A stretch of 64,000 nucleotides of DNA from Caulobacter sp031457805 (GCF_031457805.1 NZ_JAVDXI010000003.1:248001-312000); one strand, 5' to 3'; positions 33,936-41,989 are shown, counted from the stretch's first letter. Notes: a model not told the origin generated them from the sequence alone. Numbers and translations are program-made.

Positions 33936-35276
33936 TCATTTGCCGATACAGAAGGTCGAGAAAACCCGACCCAGCACGTCCTCAGGATCAATGCGTCCTG
34001 AGATTTTCTCCAAGGCGCGCGCTGCGAGCCGAACATCCTCGGCGGCAAGCTCAACCTCCAACCCGACGTCGGACAAGGCGCGCTCAAGATAACACTTGGC
34101 CTCCACCAGCCGTTCGGCGTGCCTCAGGCGGGTCGCTGCTGGGAACTCGGCGCCCGACAGCGCCTCAGCCACGTGTAAGGCGAGCGCGTTACGAAGGGTG
34201 GCGGCGCCCTCCTCGGACTTGCCCGTCAGGCGCAGGACCGAAAGCCCCTGCCCGGCCCACTGATCGGCGGCGGCCGCCAAGTTGGCTGCATCTGCGATGT
34301 CGGCTTTGTTGAGGATCAGCCAATCCCCGGCGCGAATAGCGTCCGGACGATGCTCAGCCTGTTTCACGTGAAAACCATCCACGACCCACAGACGCAGATC
34401 CGCATCCTCGGCCCAGGCCTTGGCCCGGCGAACGCCCTCGGCCTCGATCGCGTCAGAAGTCTCGCGAAGCCCCGCCGTGTCGCCGAGCAGCACCTTGTAA
34501 CCGCCGAGCACGAGAGGAACCTCGATCACGTCGCGAGTGGTGCCGGCGACGTCGGTTACAATCGCCGCGTCTCTTTCGGCAAGCCCATTGAGCAGCGTGC
34601 TCTTGCCGGCGTTGGGGGCCCCCACAAGCGCGATCCTGAAACCGTCCCGGACACGCCGTCCCCGGGAAACGTCCGAAAGCGCCGCGTCCAGTTCGGCGCT
34701 GAGCTGGCGAAGGCCGGGTCGCGCGCGTTCCGCGACTTCCTCCGGAAGATCCTCGTCCGGGAAATCGACCGCGGCCTCGAGCATCGCCAGGGCCTGGACC
34801 AGCAAGTCGCGCCAACGGTCATAACGCTGGCTCAGAGCCCCACCCAACTGCCCCAGCGCCTGGCGTCGCTGCGCCTCGGTCTCCGCATCGATCAAATCGG
34901 CTACGCCCTCGGCCTGGGCCAGATCCAGCTTGCCGTTCTCGAACGCCCGCCGTGTGAATTCGCCAGGCTCAGCCAGGCGCGCGCCCAGCTCGGCCAGGGC
35001 CTTCAGCAACGCCTCCACCACGGCCCGGCCGCCGTGCACGTGAAACTCCGCGCTGTCCTCGCCCGTGTAGCTGGCCGGCCCCTCGAAGCGGAGAACCAGA
35101 GCCTCGTCGATAACCACCCCGTCGTGACGCAGCTTGCGCACGGCCGCCTGACGCGGGGCCGGCGGTCGGCCGCAGAGCGCCGTGACAATGTCATGGGATC
35201 GCGGGCCGGAAATGCGCACCACGGCGACCGCCGCCCGCCCCGCCGCGGTGGCCAGGGCGAAGATCGTATCCGTCAT
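33936..35276 (-). CDS. mnmE: tRNA modification GTPase MnmE
   Basis: 446 residues. The N-terminal tetrahydrofolate-binding domain starts 'MTDTIFALATAAGRAAVAVV'. A circularly arranged GTPase follows with G1 'GAPNAGKSTLLNGLA', G2/G3 'DVAGTTRDVIEVP' and 'DTAGLRET', and G4 'LNKADI'. The invariant C-terminal 'FCIGK' ends the protein. It partners MnmG in U34 modification. Its coding sequence carries one or two parS-like sites (34361, 35033). Confidence 0.96.
   Translation of the reverse strand: MTDTIFALATAAGRAAVAVVRISGPRSHDIVTALCGRPPAPRQAAVRKLRHDGVVIDEALVLRFEGPASYTGEDSAEFHVHGGRAVVEALLKALAELGARLAEPGEFTRRAFENGKLDLAQAEGVADLIDAETEAQRRQALGQLGGALSQRYDRWRDLLVQALAMLEAAVDFPDEDLPEEVAERARPGLRQLSAELDAALSDVSRGRRVRDGFRIALVGAPNAGKSTLLNGLAERDAAIVTDVAGTTRDVIEVPLVLGGYKVLLGDTAGLRETSDAIEAEGVRRAKAWAEDADLRLWVVDGFHVKQAEHRPDAIRAGDWLILNKADIADAANLAAAADQWAGQGLSVLRLTGKSEEGAATLRNALALHVAEALSGAEFPAATRLRHAERLVEAKCYLERALSDVGLEVELAAEDVRLAARALEKISGRIDPEDVLGRVFSTFCIGK
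34361..34374. promoter_or_regulatory. parS: parS-like site inside mnmE
   Basis: GTTTCACGTGAAAA, one mismatch from the palindromic parS core at its last base. It is inside the mnmE coding sequence, about 7.3 kb from oriC. Confidence 0.75.
35033..35046. promoter_or_regulatory. Degenerate parS-like site near the mnmE 5' end
   Basis: CGTGCACGTGAAAC: the right half CACGTGAAAC is perfect, the left half has three mismatches. It may be a weak or decayed site. ParB occupancy is unproven. Confidence 0.4.
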
Positions 35277-35280
35277 GGCC

Positions 35281-35538
35281 TCAGTCGCGCTTTGGAGTCG
35301 CGCCGCCGACCGCCGCGCCGGCCGCCGCCGTCATCAGCTTCCGGAAGGATTCCTGGGCGCCCGCCCCGAAAGCCATCCAGTTTTTCATCAGTTCCTCGGG
35401 CGCCAGCATCGCCATGTTGGCGTCCATGCGGTTCTGCATCTCCTTGACCAGGTGCTCGTTCAGGGCGCTCACGTCGGGCAGGCCTAGAAAGGCGCGCGCC
35501 TCGACCGGTGTGCAGTCAATCTCGATCGTCATCTTCAT
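35281..35538 (-). CDS. DUF6489 small protein
   Basis: 85 residues, 'MKMTIEIDCTPVEARAFLGL' followed by an amphipathic middle 'LAPEELMKNWMAFGAGAQES' and a small Ala/Gly-rich tail. It resembles small alphaproteobacterial DUF6489-type proteins of unknown function (some have phasin-like helical features). It lies directly upstream of mnmE, 4 bp before its start, and is probably the first gene of that transcript. Confidence 0.72.
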   Translation of the reverse strand: MKMTIEIDCTPVEARAFLGLPDVSALNEHLVKEMQNRMDANMAMLAPEELMKNWMAFGAGAQESFRKLMTAAAGAAVGGATPKRD

Positions 35539-35657
35539 CAGAGTTCCCTTCGGTCAGGGCACGATTTTGTTATGGGGCAAGCCCGCCGGGTCAGGGTAGA
35601 GCGCTTCGGTCGAAAGTCACATTGGTCCTGTGGACCCGAAAGCGACGGAGAGCCCCG

Positions 35658-36353
35658 ATGAGCGAGACCCTCACGATCAACACCGCCGATGGCGCCTTCT
35701 CGGCCTATGTGGCGCGCCCGAAGGCGGGCCGCGCCCCAGCCATCGTCGTGATCCAGGAGATCTTTGGCGTCAACAAGGTGATGCGCGACATCTGCGACGG
35801 CCTCGCCGCTCAGGGCTTCGTGGCTATCTGTCCGGACCTATTCTGGCGGATCGAGCCCGGTATCGACATCACCGACCAGAGCGAAGCCGAATGGAAGAAG
35901 GCTTTTGAACTGTTCAACGCGTTTGACGTGGACGCCGGTGTTTCGGACATCGCCGCGACCATCGCCGCTACGCGCAAGCTGGACGGCGTCAACGGCAAGG
36001 TGGGCGCGGTCGGTTATTGCCTGGGGGGCCTACTCGCCTTCCTGACCGCGACCCGCACCGACATCGACGCCGCCGTCTCCTATTACGGCGTCGGGATCGA
36101 GAAGCATGTCGGCGAGGCCGAAAAGCTGGCCCGCCCACTGCTGATGCACATCGCCGAGAAGGACCAGTTCGTGCCGCCCGAAGCGCAGCAGTTGATCCTC
36201 AACGCCCTGAAGGATCACCCGCAGATCGAGATCCATACCTACGAAGGCCGCGACCACGCCTTCGCCCGCGAGGGCGGCGCCCACTATGACGCGGCTGACG
36301 CGGCCAAGGCCAACGGCCGCAGCCTGAGCTTCTTCCAGAAGGCGCTCGCCTAA
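35658..36353 (+). CDS. Dienelactone hydrolase family protein
   Basis: 231 residues from the ATG at 35658. The alpha/beta hydrolase has the dienelactone hydrolase Cys nucleophile in 'GAVGYCLGGLLAF', the conserved Glu in 'IVVIQEIFGVNKVMRD' and catalytic His in 'YEGRDHAFARE'. Family enzymes hydrolyse dienelactones of chloroaromatic pathways, but many act on other lactones or esters. Its stop overlaps the start of the quinone reductase gene by one base (TAATG). Confidence 0.85.
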   Translation: MSETLTINTADGAFSAYVARPKAGRAPAIVVIQEIFGVNKVMRDICDGLAAQGFVAICPDLFWRIEPGIDITDQSEAEWKKAFELFNAFDVDAGVSDIAATIAATRKLDGVNGKVGAVGYCLGGLLAFLTATRTDIDAAVSYYGVGIEKHVGEAEKLARPLLMHIAEKDQFVPPEAQQLILNALKDHPQIEIHTYEGRDHAFAREGGAHYDAADAAKANGRSLSFFQKALA

Positions 36354-37318
36354 TGCTCGCCATCCAAGCCGTCAGAGCCGGAGGGCCCGAGGTTCTGGAG
36401 GTCGTCGATCTGCCCCTGCCCTCGGCTGGTCCCGGTCAGATCCTGGTTCGCCATCACGCCGTCGGTCTGAACTACATCGACACCTACCATCGGTCGGGTC
36501 TTTATCCTGTGAAAACCCCGCTGGTGATCGGGCTGGAAGCCGCCGGTGTGGTTGAGGCTGTGGGCGAAGGGGTCAACCGATTTAACTGCGGCGATCGTGT
36601 CGCCTACAACGGGACCATGGGCGCGTACGCCGAAGCGGCGGTCGTTCCTGCCGACCGCGCCGTCAAGGTTCCGGACGACGTCAGTCTGGACGTCGCCGCA
36701 GCGGCGCTGTTGAAGGGCATGACCGCCGAGTTTCTAGTTCGTCGGTGTTTTCACGTGAAACAAGGCGATTGGGTTCTCGTCCACGCAGCCGCTGGCGGCG
36801 TCGGACAGATCCTCGTTCAATGGTGCAAGGCCCTCGGCGCGACGGTGGTCGCTACCGTCGGCTCGGCGGCGAAGGCGGATATCGCCCGCGATCTCGGCGC
36901 CGATCATGTAATCAACTACAGCCACGAAGATGTGGCGGCTCGGGTGGCCGAACTCACAGGTGGCCAAGGCGTGGCGGTCGTCTATGACGGCGTCGGCAAG
37001 GATACCTGGGAGGCCAGCCTGGCCAGCCTGGCCCGGCGCGGGATGCTGGTGACCTTCGGCAACGCCTCCGGTCCAGCGCCGGCGTTCCCCCCGCTCGCCT
37101 TGGCGCCGAAGTCCGCCTTCGTCACCCGGCCAAAGCTGTTCGACTACATCGTGACGACCGAGGAACTGGACGAGAGCGCCGAGGCGCTGTTCTCGGTGCT
37201 CGCCTCTGGCGCCGTCAAGATCGACATCGGCCAGACCTTCCCTCTCGCCGAGGCGCGCGCCGCCCACGAAGCTCTGGAGGGGCGTAGGACTGTCGGCGCC
37301 ACCCTGCTGGTTCCGTAG
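36353..37318 (+). CDS. NADPH:quinone oxidoreductase (zeta-crystallin type)
   Basis: 321-residue medium-chain dehydrogenase without catalytic zinc. The N-terminus is 'MLAIQAVRAGGPEVLEVVDL'; the nucleotide motif is 'VHAAAGGVGQILVQWCKALG'. Quinone reductase features include 'VGLNYIDTYHRSGLYP'. It probably reduces quinones with NADPH. It is co-transcribed with the dienelactone hydrolase and ends before a strong terminator. A parS-like sequence lies in its coding region. Confidence 0.85.
   Translation: MLAIQAVRAGGPEVLEVVDLPLPSAGPGQILVRHHAVGLNYIDTYHRSGLYPVKTPLVIGLEAAGVVEAVGEGVNRFNCGDRVAYNGTMGAYAEAAVVPADRAVKVPDDVSLDVAAAALLKGMTAEFLVRRCFHVKQGDWVLVHAAAGGVGQILVQWCKALGATVVATVGSAAKADIARDLGADHVINYSHEDVAARVAELTGGQGVAVVYDGVGKDTWEASLASLARRGMLVTFGNASGPAPAFPPLALAPKSAFVTRPKLFDYIVTTEELDESAEALFSVLASGAVKIDIGQTFPLAEARAAHEALEGRRTVGATLLVP
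36748..36761. promoter_or_regulatory. parS: parS-like site inside the quinone reductase gene
   Basis: TTTTCACGTGAAAC, one mismatch from the parS core at its first base. It is about 4.9 kb from oriC, the closest such site to the origin on this side in the window. Confidence 0.75.
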
Positions 37319-37343
37319 GGCCTTACCAGTACGACCCAACAAA

Positions 37344-37376
37344 AAAGGCGCCGGGTAGCACCGGCGCCTTTTCTAT
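37344..37376. terminator. Bidirectional terminator between the quinone reductase gene and rho
   Basis: Stem aaaggcgccgg / ccggcgcctttt with loop gtagca. A-rich on the left (aacaaaaaagg) and T-rich on the right (ttttctatttc), so it can end both the plus-strand transcript and the minus-strand rho transcript (rho stop at 37399). Confidence 0.9.
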
Positions 37377-37398
37377 TTCGGTATGAGTCTATTTGGAC

Positions 37399-38832
37399 TC
37401 AGGTGTTCATCGACTGGAAGAAGTCGCCGTTCGTCTTCGACTGGCGCAGCTTGTCGAGCAGGAACTCGATCGCGTCCGACGCGCCCATCGGGTTGAGGAT
37501 GCGGCGCAGGACATAGGTCTTCTGCAGCTGGTCGCGCGGCGTGATGAGCTCTTCCTTACGGGTGCCCGACTTGAGCACATCGATGGCCGGGAAGATGCGC
37601 TTGTCGGCCACCTTGCGGTCCAGGACGATTTCCGAGTTACCGGTGCCCTTGAACTCTTCGAAGATGACTTCGTCCATCCGGCTGCCGGTATCGATCAGGG
37701 CCGTGGCGATGATCGAGAGCGAGCCGCCCTCCTCCACATTCCGCGCCGCGCCGAAGAAGCGCTTGGGACGCTGCAGGGCGTTGGCGTCGACGCCGCCGGT
37801 CAGCACCTTGCCTGAGGACGGAACGGTGGTGTTGTAGGCGCGGCCCAGACGGGTGACGGAGTCCAGCAGGATGACAACGTCGCGCTTGTGCTCAACGAGG
37901 CGCTTGGCTTTCTCGATGACCATCTCGGCCACCTGGACGTGACGGGTCGCCGGCTCGTCGAAGGTCGAGGCGATCACCTCGCCCTTCACCGTGCGCTGCA
38001 TGTCGGTGACTTCTTCAGGGCGCTCGTCGATCAGGAGGACGATCAGGTAGCACTCGGGGTGGTTGGTCTCGATCGACTTGGCGATGTTCTGCAGCATCAC
38101 CGTCTTACCGACGCGCGGCGGGGCGACGATCAGGCAGCGCTGGCCCTTGCCCAGCGGGGCGACGATGTCGATCACGCGGCCCGAGCGATCCTTCACCGTC
38201 GGATCGGGCAGCTCCATGTTCAGGCGCTCTTCGGGATAGAGCGGCGTCAGGTTGTCGAAGTGCACCTTGTGGCGCACGTTATCGGGGCTCTCGAAATTGA
38301 TCTTCGAAACGCTGGTCAGGGCGAAGTAGCGCTCGCCCTCGCGCGGCGACCGGATGGCGCCTTCGACGCTGTCGCCCGTGCGCAGGCCATACTTCCGGAT
38401 CTGCGACGGCGAGACATAGATGTCGTCCGGACCCGGCAGGTAATTGGCTTCAGGCGAGCGCAGGAAACCGAAGCCGTCCTGCAGCACCTCCATCGTGCCC
38501 GACCCCGAAATCTCCACGCCTTCCTCGGCGAGGGTCTTCAGGATCGCGAACATCATGTCCTGCTTGCGCATGGAGTTGGCGTTCTCGACCTCGAAGGTCT
38601 CGGCGAACGCCAGCAGGTCGGCCGGGGATTTTTCCTTCAGCTCCTGCAGGGACATGGACTTCAGGCCGAGCGCTGCGACGGCGGCGGCGATGTCGCTGCC
38701 TTCGTCGTCGCCCTCGCCTTCCGCTCCGGCGTCGACTGCGGCTTCGGTGGTGACGTCAACCGTATCCGCGACGGTGTCTGCAATGGTCGCCTCTTCGGCG
38801 GCCGGGACCTGGTTTTCGGTTTCTTCGGTCAT
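37399..38832 (-). CDS. rho: Transcription termination factor Rho
   Basis: 477 residues from the ATG at 38832. An acidic, low-complexity N-terminal segment of about 40 residues (Glu/Ala/Asp-rich) precedes the Rho N and RNA-binding domains ('DGFGFLRSPEANYLPGPDDI'). The RecA-like motor has Walker A 'LIVAPPRVGKTVMLQNIA', and Walker B 'DVVILLDSVTRLGRAYN' follows. The acidic insertion is common in high-GC bacteria. An in-frame ATG at 38865 would extend it by 11 residues. Confidence 0.96.
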   Translation of the reverse strand: MTEETENQVPAAEEATIADTVADTVDVTTEAAVDAGAEGEGDDEGSDIAAAVAALGLKSMSLQELKEKSPADLLAFAETFEVENANSMRKQDMMFAILKTLAEEGVEISGSGTMEVLQDGFGFLRSPEANYLPGPDDIYVSPSQIRKYGLRTGDSVEGAIRSPREGERYFALTSVSKINFESPDNVRHKVHFDNLTPLYPEERLNMELPDPTVKDRSGRVIDIVAPLGKGQRCLIVAPPRVGKTVMLQNIAKSIETNHPECYLIVLLIDERPEEVTDMQRTVKGEVIASTFDEPATRHVQVAEMVIEKAKRLVEHKRDVVILLDSVTRLGRAYNTTVPSSGKVLTGGVDANALQRPKRFFGAARNVEEGGSLSIIATALIDTGSRMDEVIFEEFKGTGNSEIVLDRKVADKRIFPAIDVLKSGTRKEELITPRDQLQKTYVLRRILNPMGASDAIEFLLDKLRQSKTNGDFFQSMNT

Positions 38833-38897
38833 GACAAGACTCAAGAATAGGCGCGGTCCCCACAACGGAGTCCGGCCGATAGAATGGCGATGGTCAC

Positions 38898-38913
38898 ATC
38901 CGGTGCACCGGAT
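38898..38913. promoter_or_regulatory. Perfect 16-bp palindrome in the rho upstream region
   Basis: ATCCGGTGCACCGGAT, with partial symmetry continuing two more bases outside. It lies 65 bp upstream of the rho start, in the 256-bp gap to hemJ. It could be a regulator site or an RNA hairpin in the leader. No known consensus was matched. Confidence 0.5.
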
Positions 38914-39088
38914 ATGCGCGTCTGTTGACGATGACGCGGATCGTTCGGGGAACGGACTTGCGGCGGGATCGCTCGCGGGCGCGCCAGGACGGGCGCCAGT
39001 CCGTGGGAGAAGAGGCCCGGCGAGCGCCGAACCGACCGTGGATGCAAACCACGCGGACGGCGGCGGGTCAAGCGCCGCCGCCGAAAGC

Positions 39089-39556
39089 TCAGTGGTTGAA
39101 GTACTTCGTCGTCACCGAGATCACGATGATGATCGCCAGCACGAACGGGATCTCGTTGACCATCCGCCAGAACTTTTCGGAGCGGACATTCTCGCCCTTC
39201 TCGAATTTCTTGCGCGAGGCCGACAGGAAACCGTGGAAGCCGTAGAGGCCAACCAGGGCCGTCAGCTTGGCGATCATCCAGGGCTGCAGCAGGAAATCCC
39301 ACCCTCGGATCTGGCCATCGGCCAGGATCAAGCCCAGGCCAAACACCGCCGTGGCGATCGAGGCCGGATTGATGATGCCCTTCAGGAGACGACGCTCCAT
39401 CACCTTGAAGGTCTCGTCCATCTGCGACCCGGGCTGCGCCTGGGTGTGGTAGACGAACAGACGGGGCAGATAGAGCATGCCCGCCATGAAGGCGATGACC
39501 GCCAGAATGTGCAGACCGCGCACTAGGTTGAAGTGCGCCACCAGGAAATCGGTCAC
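39089..39556 (-). CDS. hemJ: Protoporphyrinogen oxidase HemJ
   Basis: 155 residues from the GTG at 39556, which forms a GTGA overlap with the hemH stop; longer frames into hemH are less likely. Four or five membrane helices are visible, with 'VRGLHILAVIAFMAGMLYLP' (conserved His and Arg, HemJ signature) and 'GIINPASIATAVFGLGLIL'. HemJ oxidises protoporphyrinogen IX to protoporphyrin IX, the step before ferrochelatase. The context with hemE and hemH supports the name over other UPF0093 proteins. Confidence 0.9.
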   Translation of the reverse strand: MTDFLVAHFNLVRGLHILAVIAFMAGMLYLPRLFVYHTQAQPGSQMDETFKVMERRLLKGIINPASIATAVFGLGLILADGQIRGWDFLLQPWMIAKLTALVGLYGFHGFLSASRKKFEKGENVRSEKFWRMVNEIPFVLAIIIVISVTTKYFNH

Positions 39557-40596
39557 GTCGAAGCTCCTTGCCGGCACGGGCACTTGGACCATTCCGGTCC
39601 GCACCGCCAGCCGCAGGCCGAGCTCGTCGTTCCAGGTTTGCTGTCGACGGCTTGCCGGACAGCCTTCGCAAGACCGTCGATGAAGGCCGGCGCCGTGCCC
39701 AGGGCCGCGACTCGCAGATAGGGCGCCGCGCCGACCTCTTCGGCCAGTTCGGCATATTCGTGATCCAGCTCGACCAGGGTCTCGACATGTTCGGAGACGA
39801 AGGCGATCGGGGTGATCATGACCCCCTTGCCTTCCCCGCCGGCGCGGCGGATCTCGTCATCGGTGGAGGGTCCGATCCACTTCAGCGGTCCGACGCGGCT
39901 CTGGTAGCAGACGGTCCATTCGATCTGCGCCGGCAGAAGCGCGGCGACCGCCGCGGCCGTGGCCTCGACCTGCTTCTGGTAGGGATCGCCGGCCAGGATG
40001 ACCTTTTCAGGAAGACCGTGAGCCGAGAACAGCAAACGGATGTTGGTCGGCGACCCGGCCTTTTCCCAGGTTTCGCGGATCATTCGCGCATGGGCTTCGA
40101 TCAGACCCGTCTCGGTCGGATAGCAGCCCACCGTCGTCTGAACGCCTGAGCCCTTGTAAGCCTTCTTCCACGCCTTCAGCGATGAACCCGTCGTGGTCGT
40201 CGAGAACTGCGGGTACAGCGGGAGCAGAACCACCTGGTCGGGCGCGAAGTCCGCTACCTGACGCGCGGTCTCGCCGGTCAGCGGATGCCAGTAGCGCATG
40301 GCGATGAAGCACTTGGCTTCGACGCCCGGCATCGAAACCGCCAAGGCGGCTTCGAGGGCGCTGGCCTGCTTTTCCGTTTCGGGCAGCAAGGGCGAGCCTC
40401 CGCCCATGATGGCGTAGTTGGCCTTGGCGGACTTCTCGCGCGTGGTCGAGATCAAGGCCGCCAGCGGATAGCGGATCGGCGCCGGCGCCCCGATGATCGC
40501 GGGATCACGGAAGAGGTTGAACAGAAATGGCCGGACGGCGTCAGGGCCATCGGGCCCGCCGAGATTGAAGAGAACGACGGCGAGCTTCTGCGTCAC
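39553..40596 (-). CDS. hemH: Ferrochelatase with C-terminal cysteine cluster
   Basis: 347 residues, GTG start at 40596 in a GTGA overlap with the hemE stop. Inserts Fe(II) into protoporphyrin IX. Motifs are 'AVVLFNLGGPDGPDAVRPFL', the active-site His in 'LLFSAHGLPEKVI' and the Glu of 'FVSEHVETLVELDHE'. The C-terminal end has Cys at C-X3-C-X6-C-X1-C ('CGWRCGPEWSKCPC'). I recall that the Caulobacter ferrochelatase carries a [2Fe-2S] cluster. Confidence 0.95.
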   Translation of the reverse strand: MTQKLAVVLFNLGGPDGPDAVRPFLFNLFRDPAIIGAPAPIRYPLAALISTTREKSAKANYAIMGGGSPLLPETEKQASALEAALAVSMPGVEAKCFIAMRYWHPLTGETARQVADFAPDQVVLLPLYPQFSTTTTGSSLKAWKKAYKGSGVQTTVGCYPTETGLIEAHARMIRETWEKAGSPTNIRLLFSAHGLPEKVILAGDPYQKQVEATAAAVAALLPAQIEWTVCYQSRVGPLKWIGPSTDDEIRRAGGEGKGVMITPIAFVSEHVETLVELDHEYAELAEEVGAAPYLRVAALGTAPAFIDGLAKAVRQAVDSKPGTTSSACGWRCGPEWSKCPCRQGAST

Positions 40597-41636
40597 TGGC
40601 CCACCTTCTGTCCCGTCACCCGCTCAAGCACCGCCTCGACATGCGCAATCGGCGTGTCGGGAAGAATGCCATGGCCGAGGTTGAAGATATAAGGGCCGTT
40701 GTTCCACTGCTCGAGCATTTCATCGACCCGTTTGAGCAAGGCGTCTCCGCCGGCGCGGAGCAAAAGTGGATCCAGCGCGCCCTGAATGGTCTTGGTCTTC
40801 TGAATCGTCTTTCCCAGCTTCGCGGAAGCTGAGGTGTCCAGCGCCACGCCTTGCACCGGCGTCTTGTCGGCGTAGTCCTCGACCAAGGTCCCAGCGCCAC
40901 GCGGAAAACCGATAATCGGGACCGTGACACCGCGCGCCCGAAGGCCCTCGACGATGCGGATATGCGGCTGCGTAACCAGTCGGTCAAAGAGCGGCTCCGA
41001 CAAGCCCTCGGCCCAGCTCTCGAAAAGCTTCAACGCCTGAGCGCCAGCGTCGACCTGCATGGCCAGGTAATCGATCGTGGCGTCGACCAGCACCTGGATC
41101 AGCGCGTCCAGCGTCTCGGCGTTCTGATAGGCGAAGGTCCGCGCGCCGCTACGGTCGCTGGATCCCTTTTCGATCATATAGGTCGCCACGGTCCAGGGCG
41201 CCCCGGCGAACCCGATCAGGGCCTTATCCGGATCCAGCGCTGAGCGAACCCGGGTCAGCGTCTCCCCGACGAGCGAAAGGGCCTTACCCGCCTCCCCGGC
41301 TCTCTCAGCCATGGACTCCACAGACGGCATATCACCCAGCTTCGGCCCCTCGCCGGCCTCGAACCAGACCTTCTGGCCCAAAGCGCCCGGGATCAGCAGG
41401 ATGTCTGCGAAAACAATCGACGCGTCGAACGGAAACCGACGCATGGGCTGCAAGGTGACTTCGGCGGCCTTCTCAGGATCAAAGCAAAAGCTGATGAAGT
41501 CCGGCGCTGTCGCGCGCACCGCGCGATACTCCGGCAGGTACCGGCCCGCCTGACGCATGAACCACACCGGAGGGTTCGCATGGGCCTCGCCTTGCAGCGC
41601 GGAGAGAAATTTCGGGGTCTGTGCGGGAGACGTCAT
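40593..41636 (-). CDS. hemE: Uroporphyrinogen decarboxylase
   Basis: 347 residues from the ATG at 41636. It removes four carboxyl groups from uroporphyrinogen III. Signatures are 'PPVWFMRQAGRYLPEYRA', the Arg-rich binding region, and 'GFAGAPWTVATYMIEKGSSD'. It is transcribed away from the origin, and its promoter lies within or against the CtrA-bound region. The next gene hemH starts inside its stop (GTGA). Confidence 0.97.
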   Translation of the reverse strand: MTSPAQTPKFLSALQGEAHANPPVWFMRQAGRYLPEYRAVRATAPDFISFCFDPEKAAEVTLQPMRRFPFDASIVFADILLIPGALGQKVWFEAGEGPKLGDMPSVESMAERAGEAGKALSLVGETLTRVRSALDPDKALIGFAGAPWTVATYMIEKGSSDRSGARTFAYQNAETLDALIQVLVDATIDYLAMQVDAGAQALKLFESWAEGLSEPLFDRLVTQPHIRIVEGLRARGVTVPIIGFPRGAGTLVEDYADKTPVQGVALDTSASAKLGKTIQKTKTIQGALDPLLLRAGGDALLKRVDEMLEQWNNGPYIFNLGHGILPDTPIAHVEAVLERVTGQKVGQ

Positions 41637-41672
41637 GGCTGGCGTTAAAGCCCGGCGCGGGCTTCGGCTCAA

Positions 41673-41685
41673 GCCCGGACGTCCC
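41673..41685. repeat. Left copy of a 13-bp direct repeat bounding oriC
   Basis: gcccggacgtccc, repeated exactly at 42056-42068. It immediately precedes CtrA site a. The core ggacgtcc is itself a palindrome. Confidence 0.7.
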
Positions 41686-41700
41686 TTAAGATCTTTCTAA
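41686..41700. promoter_or_regulatory. CtrA site a (oriC), near-consensus
   Basis: TTAAGATCTTTCTAA: TTAA-N7-CTAA, one mismatch in the right half. It lies nearest hemE and overlaps its likely promoter region. Confidence 0.75.
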
Positions 41701-41706
41701 CATATC

Positions 41707-41721
41707 TTAATAAGAAATTAA
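41707..41721. promoter_or_regulatory. CtrA site b (oriC)
   Basis: TTAATAAGAAATTAA, exact TTAA-N7-TTAA. It lies 21 bp from site a, in the AT-rich part of the origin. Confidence 0.85.
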
Positions 41722-41756
41722 GATTGAAGGAGGGAGCGGAAGGGCAACTGCAAAGT

Positions 41757-41809
41757 GGGGAAAACGCCTGAGAGGCGAGTGACTCGCACACCCCGTCCCG
41801 CGTTTCCCC
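41757..41809. repeat. Nested inverted repeat in oriC
   Basis: Outer arms ggggaaaacgc (41757-41767) and gcgtttcccc (41800-41809) pair with one bulged base. The inside holds a 13-bp palindrome gcgagtgactcgc (41775-41787) carrying a GACTC (CcrM) site at 41781. The pair could form a cruciform. Confidence 0.6.
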
Positions 41810-41828
41810 CAGCCCTTCCCACATGGGG

Positions 41829-41843
41829 TTAACGCTCTGTTAA
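41829..41843. promoter_or_regulatory. CtrA site c (oriC)
   Basis: TTAACGCTCTGTTAA, exact TTAA-N7-TTAA. It abuts a DnaA-box-like sequence (tgtggatga at 41847), so CtrA and DnaA binding could exclude each other. Confidence 0.88.
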
Positions 41844-41846
41844 TCA

Positions 41847-41855
41847 TGTGGATGA
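41847..41855 (-). promoter_or_regulatory. DnaA box-like sequence
   Basis: tgtggatga, which read on the minus strand is TCATCCACA, one mismatch from TTATCCACA. It lies 4 bp from CtrA site c. Confidence 0.65.
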
Positions 41856-41876
41856 TCCAGCAGCGCCTTGAAGGCC

Positions 41877-41891
41877 TTAATAAATTCTTAA
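41877..41891. promoter_or_regulatory. CtrA site d (oriC)
   Basis: TTAATAAATTCTTAA, exact TTAA-N7-TTAA. It lies 34 bp beyond site c. Confidence 0.88.
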
Positions 41892-41961
41892 CGCAGGGGG
41901 GCGTGCGAAAAACCCCGCGAGGGACTCGCCCCACGTCTTTGGACAACCCGGATTCAGACTT

Positions 41962-41989
41962 CTGGGGATGCGGCGCAGGCCTGGGGATG
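41962..41989. repeat. Two ctggggatg direct repeats in oriC
   Basis: ctggggatg occurs at 41962-41970 and 41981-41989, 19 bp apart. They are not TTATCCACA boxes. They could bind a protein in tandem on one face of the helix. Confidence 0.55.
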
